Below are positions 50,730 to 61,840 of a stretch of 64,000 nt of DNA, piece by piece (within the stretch, counting starts at the first letter, position 1; each line of letters opens with the position of its first letter). Made by a program: the position numbers and the translations under genes. The notes below the pieces were generated by a model, which saw nothing but the letters and a program-made list of their open reading frames with translations, searched no databases and was not told the DNA's origin. The stretch comes from Anodontia alba (Eukaryota; Mollusca; Bivalvia; Lucinida; Lucinidae), in the NCBI GenBank assembly GCA_964016985.1, contig OZ024828.1, positions 82,072,033 through 82,136,032 of the forward strand, in the 5' to 3' direction.

Positions 50730-52415
50730 CTACATAGTAGAACCTATCTGGGGTAATTTTGTCCTAGTGTTCAATGCATGAACGTCATCCTGTATAAATT
50801 GCTGCCTAGCCTTACCACCACTTGAGGGATTAATTTTAGACATTATTGTACTTGTATTCGCGGTGGAAATTTTCTTCCTTGAAGCAGAATCTTGACGGTT
50901 TTCATTTGCCGGTGGTGGTTTTGGTAATCGTCTACGCAGCCACTGGTGACGTAGAGCTGAGCTAGGGGTCATTCTTGATGCAGGATCCCATTCTAGACAC
51001 CTTCGCATAAAATCTAAGAAAAGAGGATCATCAGTTCCCTTTAAGGCTGTAACCATATCTTTACTAGCTGGAGGACCTCTCGTTTTTCCTCGACGTGACC
51101 TTCCTCCCTGCAGAACAGTACTACCATCTGGCAGTGTTGTTACAGTACAATACCTTGGATGACCTTTTGAACTGATGAAGTTACGGGCTCGTTTTGACTG
51201 GTCAAGCAACTTCTGTGGTGGCATTCCTAATAATTCTATGATAGTTGCTAGCTGATCCCCTTCATCCTCACCCGGGAACAGTGGATACCCTGTAAGCAAC
51301 TCTGCTAAAATACATCCCAAGCTCCACATATCAATAGGCATACCATACTTTGCCCCTAATATAACCTCTGGGGCCCTGTAAAATCTCGACTGAATATAGG
51401 TGTAAATACGCTGATGCTCATAACAGCTCGAACCAAAATCTATCACTTTTATTCCACTTCTACCTTGTTGCTTCAGAAGAATATTTTCAGGTTTGAGATC
51501 ACAGTGTATGATTCGGTTTTTATATAAAGCATCTAGACATTGTAATATTGAGTGTGCAAATTTTCTAACCAGTTGTAAACTAAATCCTTGAAATTTATTC
51601 TTCTTTATAAGTTCATATAGATTCATACTGAGCAATTCAAATGTTATACAAATATGATTGCGAAAGTTAAAATTCTCTAACATATGGACTATATTCATTG
51701 TATTGTCTTTATCCTGCTTCTTTAAATGTTCCAAAATCCTAATTTCTTCCTGAGCTTGTCTGTGGAATCTCTTTTCATTACGAACCATTTTTAACGCTAT
51801 ATGGGATTGAGTCTTGTGATCATAAGCCTTGACAACTTGTCCAAAGCTACCTTTTCCAATAACTTTCAATACTTCATATCTATAAGCTATATGATCATGA
51901 GGTACATGAACATAAGAACCATTTTCATCATCATATCCATTATTGTTTGCACCACCCACTACTCCTTGTCTCTTCTTTGCATTTTGACCAACAAAGAATA
52001 TTGATGTGTAATTGAATATTTCATGATGTTCAAATGAAGTTAGTTTATGCATATACTGTTTCATGGCCGATTCTGGACTCATAGCATTATTTCGTCGTGC
52101 TGCTGACCCAGTTTTTGAGCCCATGCTCCCAGCACTTGAGGTTGGCCGAACGGCCGGTAGAGCGGATTGATCATCTTGGCCGCCATGTTGGACGAGGTCC
52201 CTTTTGTCATGGTGTTTATGATCTTCGTACAATTGTGTTACTTTTGGTCCCTGTGTACTTACGTGAGCACTATGAGAGGCTCCACCGACGGTTTGACTTG
52301 TTAGCGGGGGCAAGTGATGGCTTCCATCAATGGTATGAGTGTACATATCGCCGGTAGTTAATAATGATCGCGTTCTTTGAACTCCTACAGGCATTGGTTT
52401 TACTCTCGTCGACAT
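50730..52415 (-). CDS. DYRK2: dual-specificity tyrosine-phosphorylation-regulated kinase DYRK2
   Basis: Class II DYRK: a Ser/Thr kinase that autophosphorylates one activation-loop Tyr while folding. Relatives act in cytoplasm and nucleus on cell-cycle, proteolysis and Hedgehog substrates. The frame codes 561 residues. The ATG at 52413-52415 is chosen because an in-frame TAA lies four codons upstream (then GTA, GTG, AAC). Order: poorly conserved N-terminus (1-111), DYRK-homology box with HHEIFNY and NAKKRQG (129-151), kinase domain from about 180 with GKGSFGQV (187-194), Lys209, alphaC Glu223/224, HCDLKPEN (304-311, catalytic Asp306), DFG (326-328), YTY (338-340, Tyr340 the autophosphorylation site) and APE (348-350). 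The insert with [13 protein letters not shown] near 437-449 and the tail RTKLPQIG resemble DYRK2. All catalytic residues are present. The coding region has no intron. DYRK4 is the less likely alternative, since the kinase domain matches DYRK2 almost throughout. Confidence 0.96.
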   Translation of the reverse strand: MSTRVKPMPVGVQRTRSLLTTGDMYTHTIDGSHHLPPLTSQTVGGASHSAHVSTQGPKVTQLYEDHKHHDKRDLVQHGGQDDQSALPAVRPTSSAGSMGSKTGSAARRNNAMSPESAMKQYMHKLTSFEHHEIFNYTSIFFVGQNAKKRQGVVGGANNNGYDDENGSYVHVPHDHIAYRYEVLKVIGKGSFGQVVKAYDHKTQSHIALKMVRNEKRFHRQAQEEIRILEHLKKQDKDNTMNIVHMLENFNFRNHICITFELLSMNLYELIKKNKFQGFSLQLVRKFAHSILQCLDALYKNRIIHCDLKPENILLKQQGRSGIKVIDFGSSCYEHQRIYTYIQSRFYRAPEVILGAKYGMPIDMWSLGCILAELLTGYPLFPGEDEGDQLATIIELLGMPPQKLLDQSKRARNFISSKGHPRYCTVTTLPDGSTVLQGGRSRRGKTRGPPASKDMVTALKGTDDPLFLDFMRRCLEWDPASRMTPSSALRHQWLRRRLPKPPPANENRQDSASRKKISTANTSTIMSKINPSSGGKARQQFIQDDVHALNTRTKLPQIGSTM

Positions 52416-52579
52416 GTTCACTACTTAAACCGTAAATAAACACTTTTTTCCGCTCTTTTTAAGTTCTTCTTCACTCTGTCATATTTGCCATACATTAAAG
52501 ATTTGCTTATGTACCTAAACGTATTTTTTCACACCATTTTAATCCATTTTAAATGTTCTTATTTCCATATCATTTTGTT

Positions 52580-52700
52580 GCTATTTTTCGGAAGCAATGG
52601 ACGTATGGTTGCCAAGCGAGACCCTGGTTGGCCAAAACGCCGATTTCCGTGACGTCATGGAAACTGTGGTCACGTGTAGTCAACACTTGCGGAGCTCTTG
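52580..52700 (-). promoter_or_regulatory. probable DYRK2 promoter with CRE and E-box
   Basis: TGACGTCA, a perfect CREB/ATF palindrome, is at 52650-52657, and CACGTG, a perfect E-box, at 52671-52676. They lie 235-261 bp upstream of the ATG in a locally less AT-rich patch that also has GGTTGCCAAGCGAGACC. No TATA box is obvious. The first exon and start site cannot be fixed from sequence alone, so the region could also be transcribed 5' UTR or a first intron. Confidence 0.5.
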
Positions 52701-53843
52701 AAGGTGTCGGTGCACCAATATTTAAACATAGACAGAAGGCTTTTACTTCGACATACATTTGTAAATCAACAATTATAAACTACTCAGCGCATGCATATTT
52801 ATAAGAAATCTAAAAAAAAGACATGCCAGTAAATCAATTTTTTACATTAAACGATATATATAATATAATACGAGTGTTTAATTAATTTAAAGGGCAAATA
52901 CAAAGAAATTTAAAATATGCCTGGTTTTCAGGGCGTTGATAGAATGCTTTAAGAGAATTATTTTGTTGAAAACCCCATCAAAAAATTCCAATCCAATCAA
53001 AAGTTATGGTGATTAATTTACGATACCTACCTTTTTTCTTGTTAGAGTAGCCTCCCTTGGATTGTGTATTGATTAAGGCCCACAATGCAATATTCTGTGA
53101 TGTCATAGTGGAACTTAAATTTTAAATTGAAATTTTAAACAGGAATATTCTGCATTTCCTTATATGCTACATAGTTTTTCTCCTTAACCATTATTGATAT
53201 TGGTCTCTGTCCACAAATAAGCCCATGAATAGAGAATTTAACTAAAATTTTAATCAGTTATTTAAATTTAAAGCTAAATTTTAAAATGTTTAAAACTTGA
53301 CTAATATTAAATTTTTCATAAGTTTGTTTTAATAATAGTGAATTTTGGGTGTATATCTTATAAATGAATACCAAAAGAGTCAATTTTGGCAAATTATTAC
53401 GCATTGGATTTTAAATTATTTAAATGAAATTTTTAAATTTGAAATGTAATGCTTTAAATGGAAAATAAGAGTTAAATTCCTATGTATATTAGTTTAAAGG
53501 AGTTGAATAAATTAAACAATGTGAAAACTGAATTGATGCAAATTAAAAAAAAAAAAAAAAAAAATTTGGCAATTTAAAAAAGTTTAAAATTTTACTGTTC
53601 CCTTATGATGTCATAAAAGGGCTCATGAATATTAATGAGGCAGCCTGAATTCAATCCTCTTGGATGTTAAATATCAAATTTCAAATCGCAATATTTCAGA
53701 AACCGTTTTAGATAATTTGATGCGGGTTTCGGCAGTCACCTCCTTACTGAAGTGCCCTTAAATATTTAGTAGAATTAAAACCTTCGTATTTGCCCTTTTT
53801 TAAGGTAGTTCACAATATAGACGACATTGATGTGAATGTGTTT
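52701..53843. other. no gene seen; AT-rich
   Basis: Strongly AT-rich, with many AATTTAAA-like words and an A run near 53548. No MITE signature is found. Confidence 0.5.
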
Positions 53844-54059
53844 TTTACCTTCACGGACAATAGTCACTTGAGAGGTCATAACCTAAAAACAATAAGCCCC
53901 GTGCTAACAAGTCTATTAAGTTGAATTTATTCGCAATCAGAAATATCCCAGAATAGCTTGCCATCCGATGTTGTAAATTCCAAGACTATTCTGGAGTTCA
54001 AGACAAAAGTAGACAAACTGTGGAGTGATAAAAGGTTCGATAAGACCAACATATACTAG
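53844..54059 (+). pseudogene. non-LTR retrotransposon, C-terminal tail relic
   Basis: One frame of 72 codons ends at TAG (54057-54059). It reads LRGHNLKTI early, then after one in-frame stop NSLPSDVVNSKTILEFKTKV and DKLW. RGHN, a W/QNSLP box and FK..LD..W are the hallmark of the C-terminal tail after the reverse transcriptase in many animal non-LTR elements (CR1, Jockey and relatives). The usual Trp before NSLP is Gln here. Confidence 0.7.
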
Positions 54060-54122
54060 GAAAGTTCCTAATTAACCCGAAGCACAGACAGAACAAAAAC
54101 GAGAGCTGAGGGGAATTATAAG

Positions 54123-54637
54123 CCGTACGGGCTTAAGAAGTTTCCCAGAAGACAAAAGGTAGACAAAAGGTAGTATGTTAGGATAAGGTAAAGAATAAGC
54201 GTGCATGATAAAACAGTTTTCTCAGCACTTTTATAAGAATGTTTTCACTAACATTTTGTATAGTCATAGTAAGAAACTTCAATATTATGTAACCAGTACA
54301 CCATATTATATATTTGATACCGATTTATTATTAAGTGCCCTCAATGTTCAAGGTATAGGAGCTGCAATGCATATGAAGCATACCGTACGGGCTTAAGAAG
54401 TTTCCCAGAAGACAAAAGATAGACAAAAGGTAGTATGTTAGGATAAGGTAAAGAATAAGCGTGCATGATAAAACAGTTTTCTCAGCACTTTTATAAGAAT
54501 TTTTTCACTAACATTTTGTATAGTCATAGTAAGAAACTTCAATATTATGTAACCAGTGCACCATATTATATATTTGATACCGATTTATTATTAAGTGCCC
54601 TCAATGTTCAAGGTATAAGAGCTGCAATGCATATGAA
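54123..54637. repeat. 260 bp direct tandem duplication
   Basis: CCGTACGGGCTTAAGAAGTT at 54123 recurs at 54383, and the following roughly 250 bp are almost identical through GTGCATGATAAAACAGTTTT and GAGCTGCAATGCATATGAA. Only a handful of substitutions separate the copies, so the duplication looks young. Inside each copy AGACAAAAGGTAG-type words are repeated twice. Confidence 0.9.
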
Positions 54638-54639
54638 AA

Positions 54640-55431
54640 GATGACTGGGATTTGCACTGCTAATACCTTATTCAAGGCGAAAAAGTCGGAAGGCAGCAAT
54701 GCAAACTACAAAAGCCTTGCTAAAAATAAGGGGAAAACACGCAACAAAATAAATAACAAAGGTAACAAGCTGAAAGGAGTAACCGGCATAACATGAAATT
54801 CAAAGCAACTGGCCAGGTATAACAAACAGGGCATTTACATAGGAAGCCATTCCAACTGTAACAAAGCCTCAGAAACTGCGGATATGGAAACTGCGGATAT
54901 GATTCAGCTGGTCGAATGTTGTTGGTAGACTGTTCCAAATACTGTCGTCAGGCCATACCTCGTAGTATACACAGTACAACCGCAGCATGGGCAGTTAAAT
55001 CACTATATATATAGCTGCAAATAATTTGGATATTCTATAAAATTTGACTCATCAGTCGGTGAGACTAACATGAGGCTTTACAGGTATTCTGATCACTAAA
55101 AGAATCCAGTTATTTGTATATGACATTTTGAAGAAACATATATGGAATTTATTATTTAAAATTCTGATTTGTTATCTCTAAATCGAAATATGTTTTCTAA
55201 AATGTGTCTTTATGTATTACTTAAAAGACAACAACTGAAAAATAAATATATTCGAGTTTTATTCAGATGTTGCAGGATATAATGAAAAACAATAGCTGTA
55301 TAATATGAGGTCACTAGGGTCAAATGGAAACGCATTCCTATCATGACCACCTACCATAAACACGACCAAGAACTGATAGTTACTAGTTGGAGTGACAATC
55401 TCTGACAGCCTGACCTGAAATGCCCACATAG
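54640..55431. other. no gene seen
   Basis: GGATATGGAAACTGC is repeated twice near 54880-54900. 55385-55431 may contain degenerate upstream parts of the neighbouring reverse transcriptase. Otherwise unassigned. Confidence 0.4.
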
Positions 55432-55773
55432 ATGCAACAACAAAGCAGGCAAACAACAGCTTCGCTTTACTACGGAGAAACATTGTTAGCTGCCCGAAAG
55501 ACATTAAAAGCCTTGATTTGGTCGATCCTTCAGTTTGCGTCTACGTCATGGGATCCATATACCAAGAGCAATATCCAGCAATTGGAAGCAGTCCATAGGT
55601 GTGCAGCAAGATTCGTGACCTGGGAGTACAAAAGCACTAGCAGCCCCAGTCAGATGATTGCTGACCCTAGTTTGGAACCATTCCACCAACGTAGAACCAA
55701 CGCCAAACTGGTCATGGTATACAGAATAATACGAGTATATCGACTCACCGACATCCCAGGGTCAATATTTTGA
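55432..55773 (+). pseudogene. non-LTR retrotransposon reverse transcriptase, 3' part
   Basis: The frame reads LKALIWSILQFASTSWDPYT, then KSNIQQLEAVHRCAARFVTW and SLEPFHQRRTNAKLVMVYRI. The pattern L(V/I)xxxLxxAS.xWDPYT, hE.vhRRAARfv and L..RR...kl.m.Y.i is the thumb region after the polymerase domain in CR1/Jockey-type elements. Upstream, LRRNIVSCPKDIKS is in another frame, so at least one frameshift exists near 55500. Catalytic FADD is not present. It ends at TGA soon after TDIPGSIF. The natural next segment is the type of tail seen at 53844-54059, so the two may come from separate copies or a rearranged one. Confidence 0.8.
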
Positions 55774-56990
55774 ACTATTTTTACAAAAATAGGGTCTGAC
55801 TATTTCCTCTAGTTTTCTCACAAAAATAGGGCATGGCATTTCCTAAGGCGACAATGAGTGCAGAGCAACAAGAAAGGCAATCTATATAATCACTTTCTTC
55901 TTACTGTTCCTCTTACTGTTCTATTGTCATTAATTGTTTAGCTTACAATGGCTGAACAGTTACTTTTTACTTTGGCAATTCTGAAAGACCTGTAAAGTAC
56001 CGTGCGACGCAGCATTCCAGGATTTCCAAGTTTCAGGCCTAGGGCTTCCAAATCTAACATTGTGGAAGTCTGGACTTCCTGATTCAGAAAGTTAGTGCAA
56101 GCACTGGTTTAAAAAATAAACATGTGTTCTTTTTAATTTTCATCTCTATTCAAGCACAGAAACAACAGTGACCAGGAACTGATATACTCATACACTCACT
56201 TCCCATATCTTGCCCAAACATTAATACGAAAAGGAATAAATACAAAAAAATAGACATCAATGTTATATGAACAGCACACATGGCAAGCCAATCAAGCAGC
56301 TCTTTCCCAAACGGATGGTACATTGAAGGAGTCCCTCTTTAGATGAGATCAAACATGCATCCAAAGTACAAAAATACCCCACCCTTTGGTCTTTGCCCAT
56401 ATGGCAACAACACCTGGATGCATAAATTTCATCAATATTTTCCAAATGTTCAATCTGATGTTATGAATTTTGATCCTCTAGCCCCACCTCAGGGCATGAC
56501 TCAGGGGCAACTTTAGCACAGAGTTGAAGGTCTAGGTCTGGGTAAGTAGCATACCAAATTTCAACCCTAGTATAAAAGGTACCCAAGTATATAATGACCT
56601 CCAAGAGAAATGCGTACGTAAATGTCAACGTAAATTTGAATGTAAACTTAAACATTAGTTAGACTCTGGTTACGAACGTGACATAAGCACATACGGACGT
56701 AACATCATGGCGAAACGCTATATGCCTCACTGCTGCATTCGGCAGGCGAGGGCATAACAATTGTATGGAGGCATTGCAAATGTTGAGAAGTATTATAGGT
56801 GTGCCACCACGCACTAATTTGACAGCCTCGATTTAAGAATTTAAGTTTTGCTACAAGGATAAATGATTTGGACACCCCACACCTCCAGCATTCTAGGTAT
56901 GTTGCGCTGTCGGTCAAAACCAAGTATGTTGGTGAAAGAAAGAAAGATAAAAAGTAAACGTATGGCAATAAGTGATAAAGTCCGATATCT
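55774..56990. other. no gene seen
   Basis: About 1.2 kb without MITE cores. Near-duplicate short motifs (AAAAATAGGG at 55785 and 55825) and CTTACTGTTC repeats occur. Minus frames of 60-87 codons have no recognised domain. Confidence 0.45.
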
Positions 56991-57234
56991 CAGGCCCGTA
57001 AGCAGGCGGGGTTCGATGTGTGGGTGGGAGTGCAAACGCAACCCCCCTTTCGGGCAAATTATTTCAAAATCATGCAGATTTTGACCTCAAACTCACTTTA
57101 CACCCCTAGTTTTGGCCCCCAAATCGGCATTTTCTTAGCATTTGCACCCCCCCCCCCCTTTTCAGAATAGCAAAAATCCCCCCCCCCCCCCACCACTACC
57201 ACCACGCCTTTTCAAAAGTCTGCGTACGGGCCTG
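56991..57234. mobile_element. MITE Y, hAT-like ends, C-rich
   Basis: CAGGCCCGTAAGCAG and CTGCGTACGGGCCTG are inverted ends. The interior is C-rich (C14 near 57147 and again near 57178), with CACTACCACCACGCC. Target duplication not seen. Confidence 0.65.
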
Positions 57235-57459
57235 CATCTAGCACTATAACTTTATTTATAGTCAGTCCTTACAAAAGAAACAATTTATAAGCAAACTGAA
57301 GACAGAAAAAAAAAAAAAAAAATTCCAGCAGTTTTTTGTATCTGAAAGAATGATTTCTTCTTCAGTGGCTTCTTCTTCCAATCATGGCCGTCAGAGAACC
57401 GGGTATTTTAGAACTTGCGCTGATCTGTGCCATCCACCTGGGAGGGAATTACAGTGTTG
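57235..57459. other. no gene seen
   Basis: A-run near 57309-57322, otherwise plain sequence. Confidence 0.4.
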
Positions 57460-57690
57460 TTAAAAGCAGTTTATATGTGGGCTAAAATCAGTGCGGTGTT
57501 TACATGGTGAGGTTTCGAGAATCAGCTCGAATATTTCTAAGTTTGAAGCATTCACTGTTAAATTCAATGCCATGTTGTCTTGTTCCTGAGCTCTAACTGT
57601 TACTAAGATCAGGAACAATATGGTTGCGATAGCTAACAACCCATATACTATGCGGCAGAACGTGATGTTTTTGTCTGAATGCCCCGTCAT
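57460..57690 (-). CDS. candidate small membrane-anchored protein or first exon
   Basis: 76 codons from an ATG. Residues about 12-33 (RIVYGLLAIATILFLILVTV) form one strongly hydrophobic segment after a short N-terminus with Lys and Arg, as in a signal anchor or an uncleaved signal peptide. Three N-glycosylation motifs follow or precede it (NIT, NLT, NAS). The family is not recognised. A weak donor (CCAT then GTAAAC) occurs near codon 64, so it could be a first exon of a larger type II membrane protein. No neighbour supports it. Confidence 0.3.
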   Translation of the reverse strand: MTGHSDKNITFCRIVYGLLAIATILFLILVTVRAQEQDNMALNLTVNASNLEIFELILETSPCKHRTDFSPHINCF

Positions 57691-57972
57691 TCAGCAAAGA
57701 TATGAACCTCTGGTTCTATCATAGGTCTTTACAAAGCGGACTGCATGTCATTGCAGCATTTCAAGCTTGTTAATATTTGTATGTCAATATTTATGCTTGT
57801 GTTGGGTCCTAGACAAGGGAGGCATACTTCACGAAAGGTCATATCAATGTTTGTAGCACTGTTCCTTCACACGTGTAGTACAGGTCCGAACGTTGCATCT
57901 TATGCGGTAGAGGTTGTTTCTTTCATCTTTTTCACAGTTACCAAGGATCATTGTTTTTAGAATGTCTGTATC

Positions 57973-58330
57973 TTCGCTACAGCTGGTGTTAATGCCGTGT
58001 GACGACCGTTAAACGTCTCCCCGTACTTCCCAATGTTGTAGTTTATATTTTCTGGTCCTTTGTGATCACTGAGCTTATTCCAGGATTTTTGGAAATTTTA
58101 ATTAAGGCCAAAGATGAAGTCTGTATGGCCGAAACTTCCCAGCCTGGCTCAGATAACATGACACTTCAGGAATGTTAGTTTTTAATGTGTTCGTTGCTCT
58201 CAAGGGTAATTTCTTTTATAATTTATTTATCTTACTACAGCTAGTATTAGTGCCGTGTTGCGGCCGTAAAGCGTCTCCGCGTACTTCATGTAATTTATGT
58301 AATTTACATTTTATGGTCCTTTGTGAGATT
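57973..58330. repeat. direct repeat pair, about 100 bp each
   Basis: CTACAGCTGGTGTTAATGCC at 57978 recurs as CTACAGCTAGTATTAGTGCC at 58235, followed in both by GTCTCC.CGTACTTC and TGGTCCTTTGTGA. Copies are roughly 75-80 percent alike by eye and 258 bp apart, suggesting an old tandem unit or part of a retroelement. Confidence 0.65.
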
Positions 58331-58706
58331 TCTGGAAAATTTAATTGAGGGCCATTGATTCACTGAATAGGCCGAAGTTTGTTTGTCTGGTTCCTCGCAC
58401 TTGCGAGGATCAGCCGGCTTCTTCAAATTGCCTTCGTCTAAAAATTTGGAGATACTGAGGAGGACAATCATCCGAGGAACCAGATAAGGGTTAATAACAT
58501 GACATGTAACAGAATAACATTTTCTCGACAACAGAGCGAACAAGCGAAGATTGCAACAGAAATACAGAGATTCTACGAATCCCAGTTGGAAAGATTGGCT
58601 ATTTGTGTTGGGTGGGGTTCGGTGGGCGAGGCTAAAACCTGACTTTACCTTGCAATCTACATTGTTATATATGAAAAGACTTAATAAAAACAGAGTCTCC
58701 GATTTT

Positions 58707-58710
<4 letters not shown>
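58331..58710. other. no gene seen
   Basis: A small inverted pair GTCTGGTTCCTCG (58388) and CGAGGAACCAGA (58472) lies inside a minus frame of 79 codons (58304-58543) that I do not recognise. Confidence 0.4.

Positions 58711-58747
<37 letters not shown>
58711..58747. repeat. (GT)n microsatellite
   Basis: About 18 GT units. Confidence 0.95.
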
Positions 58748-58748
<1 letters not shown>

Positions 58749-58974
58749 CTGTGTTTCCAAAGGCATCACTTTAGAATATTTATTTCACGAGTATTCAACT
58801 GTCGCCCTTAGTTCTGAAGCAGTGCCTAATATCCAAAAGGACAGTCAAAAACACAAACATAACATTACAAGATATGGATGCAGTGCTGGTGTGCAGCATT
58901 AAAACGGAGCACATAAAATAAAATAGAACGCAAAGAGGACAGCCGCAGTGCCATTATTACAAAATTAGGGGTAA

Positions 58975-59201
58975 CGTCTGAAAAAAAGTACCTTCGGACA
59001 TGTGCGCCGAGCGAAGATTCTGATTAGGCTGAGCATACGCAGTCTGATGAGAATCTTCACTGGGCGAATTTTGGTCAGCCAAGGATGCAAAGTTTCTTCA
59101 TGTGGACAAATGATGACTCTGATCAGACTGTGCGCATGCGTAGGCTGAGTTGAGTCTTTGTTGGGCGCACATGTCAGACGGTACGTTTTCACGTTGCGGC
59201 T
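58975..59201. mobile_element. MITE G, complete copy
   Basis: AAAGTACCTTCGGACATGTG and CACATGTCAGACGGTACGTT are inverted. Two inner palindromes, TTAGGCTGAGCATACGCAGT and CAGACTGTGCGCATGCGTAG. Confidence 0.75.
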
Positions 59202-59455
59202 CAAATGGAAATCCGCGCCAAAACGCTCTTGTTTATAAAGATCTTTCTGGGGTATGATCTGGTCTTGTACAGAATGGACAATCCTGAAAACGAGGGAAGC
59301 AGTTTCAGGGTTGAAAGAATTTTCATGAATTTATCATCGATTTAGATCGAGAATGGCGAATGGCCAATTACAATTCCTTTTATCACACCAGCTGTGACTT
59401 CGATGGCACTGGAATGGACTCTTACCAGGACAACTTCTTCCTTCTCATTACGAAA
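59202..59455. other. no gene seen
   Basis: Short spacer with GATCGAGAATGGCGAATGGC; nothing assigned. Confidence 0.4.
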
Positions 59456-59723
59456 ACATGCCTATTCAAATATATAGAAAATTTCACCTCCAAAAACTGA
59501 AAATTTTCAGATAACATTTTTTGTTATTTTTCATATTTCTGCTCAAAACATAGATTATGGGTACTCGTTAGAACTGCCTTGCAGAGGCGGTTCTAACAAA
59601 TACCCATAATCTGTGTTTTGAACAGAAATAAGAAAAATAATATATACCCCTGTAAACTCCAGTTTTACTATATAAAAGTGGGGTTTAAGAGGGTCAAGCT
59701 TATATAGGCATGTTTTCGTGATG
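59456..59723. mobile_element. MITE A, copy 6, reverse orientation
   Basis: CATTACGAAAACATGCCTAT to GCATGTTTTCGTGATG. The core hairpin has several mismatches (CTGCCTTGCAGAGGCGG), so it is older than the 22829 copy. Confidence 0.8.
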
Positions 59724-60106
59724 TGTCAGTCCAGTTATTTAGATGTCCCTTGACGTAATAACGGCACAAATTACTCAGGCAGTGTTCAACGTATCACTTT
59801 GTCAAGTGTCTTGATAAATGTTTTGCATCTATTTGTTTTTACAAGATCATGCAAGACCAATATGAGTTGTGATTCACAGAAAAGCTTATTCCGGAATCCA
59901 TGCTATGCATCGTTGAGTATCTAATGAATGTCAAGATGTAATGGTTAATGACATGACTACGCACAATCTTCACACGGATCTTGCAACATATATATGTTGA
60001 TGACATGGTTTGTAGCTTTCTTGCCTATGTGTTCCTATTTAAAGAGAGGTGAGATGTAGACCGGATGTAAGCATGTGGGAATCATTCTTTGTTTTCCAGT
60101 ACTTTT
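59724..60106. other. no gene seen
   Basis: 60001-60106 may be part of the retroelement that follows (TTGCCTATGTGTTCCTATTT), but I cannot fix its left border. Confidence 0.4.
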
Positions 60107-60192
60107 TGTACTGACCGTTCCAAGGCGGTTCCTCTGTTGCAGTTCTTCTTTGTGCGTCGGTTGCATATGTCTCGTCTGTTTTGCAAATGTAT

Positions 60193-60299
60193 CCCAGCTA
60201 GCATTCTTTATAAATCTATAGCGGGCCGTTATCGGCCCGTCAGCTACCCTGACGGGCCGATAACGGTCCGCTATAGATTTATGTAGAATGCTTACTGGG
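60193..60299. mobile_element. MITE J, copy 3, inside the left direct repeat
   Basis: CCCAGCTAGCATTCTTTATA to AGAATGCTTACTGGG, a hairpin with GGGCCGTTATCGG and mirror. The same position in the right direct repeat (about 62336) is empty, so this is a later insertion. Flanks AT and AT suggest a 2 bp duplication. Confidence 0.85.
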
Positions 60300-60679
60300 A
60301 TGTTCATCTCTTCTTTTTTCGGTGTCTCGGGAAGGGTGTGCTTCTTGATTTTGGTATTTGTTGATTTTCACACATTTTAATCCAGTGATGCCTGATGACA
60401 CGTGGGAGTGACCTCTAGAAGGAACAATTGTCCTCTTAAGTGAAGACAGGCGTGATTTTTGTTTTGTTGAGAATGTTGGCTTCATACTGTGACTGGGATT
60501 GACTCCCTTCTGCTTTGATGCGTGTGCGCCTGGTTTAGTTTGTAGGCTTTATTCTTTCTCTGAATAGCCTCTTCAGGTCATGTTTGATCACCGATCGACC
60601 AAAGGTGGAAGTTATGATTTTTGGTTATTAAAAGACGAAGTTAAATACTGTGCGACAGAACATGAAGGATCCTGTAAAC

Positions 60680-61840
60680 ATTGTTCCGATGTGGTTTTTA
60701 TGCGTCTAGTTTGTCTATATATTATTTCCCACGCTTTATACAACACTGCTGCATAATGATAATCTGGTTAAAGATAAACTTCTTGATGTAACTGAAAGAA
60801 ACTTCGTAAGAGAAACTTATCTTTACCTTGCTTGTAATGAGAAACCTGCTTTTTCACATCTGAGGATCCTTTGGTCTTGCCAGACAGTTTTGTGAGGTGT
60901 TTTCGTTTCTTCTTGATAATGCCTTTATTTGGGTTGTCATTATACCAACAAATTGTTGGTATATCTATGCGTACAAATTGTGCACCTCTCCCCCTTATTG
61001 CAGCTCTGTTTATGTTTTGTTATGAAAGAGATTTTATGTCCCTTTTTCACGAAAATCAGGCCAATATTATTGAAGCGTTCAATTCCTCGTTCGATATTTG
61101 GATGACTTACTAGATATTGATAATGAATACTTTGAAGAAATAGTTGATACAATTTATCCAAAAGAACTGCAGTTAAATAAAAGTAATACCTCGATCAGAC
61201 ACCGAAGCACCGTTTCTTGATTTAAATTTATCAATATCTAATGGCATAAGCTCTACTATGATATTTATGACAAACGTGACGACTTTGATTTCGATAATGC
61301 AAAGTTTCTGTTTTTGGATGGCGATGTCCCTCATGCTACATCCTACATCCTATGTTGTGTATATTTTTCAGTTGATTCGTTTTGCGACTTAAATAATCGA
61401 AATATACTTTTAACTACTAAACTTCTTAAGCAAGGGTATCGTTATCATAAACGACGTAAAACATTTTCTAAGTTTTGTTCGCCGTTATTCTGAATTAACG
61501 TCCAAATAAAAGGTTGGTTTGGAAACACTTCTACAAGAAGGTCTGTCCGAACTTGAATAATTTTATAGCGATTTAGTCTATAACTTCAAAAAAAAAAAAA
61601 AAAAAAAAAAAAAATGTTGGAAAAACTGCTTTTTCGGAACAATTTAAACATATTGTCAATCGCTACAATAAAAAAAAAAAAAAAAAAAGTTACCACATTG
61701 ATATTCTGCGGCAAACCATAATAACCCATTTATGGTTGATAACTTTGCTCCCGTCTTTAATTGCACGGCAGTGGGTCGGCCCTCAGACAAAATGACGACT
61801 CTCTCCTCAGTCTGTTTCAGATGGTTTGCGCCTGACTAAC
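60680..61840 (+). pseudogene. reverse transcriptase, frameshifted relic
   Basis: Recognisable pieces in shifting frames: SFGLARQFCEVFSFLLDNAF (60870s), VGISMRTNCAPLPL with FCYERDF (60950-61035), RYLDDLLDID with the catalytic YLDD at 61095-61106, IYPKELQLNKSNTS, YDKRDDFDFD, LDGDVPHATSY (61315s), LTTKLLKQGYRYHKRRKTFS (61410s), DLVYNF, and VDNFAPVFNCTAVGRPSDK (61730-61790). The usual MGTNCAP motif has Arg for Gly. Stops and frameshifts between blocks, plus two poly-A runs (61586-61613, 61670-61688), show it is dead. Confidence 0.75.

Noticed and set aside
51801..52357. Plus-strand frames opposite DYRK2
   Set aside because: They are antisense shadows of the kinase coding region.
52416..52421. 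DYRK2 start two codons upstream at GTG
   Set aside because: GTG is not a normal start in animals; the ATG at 52415 follows directly.
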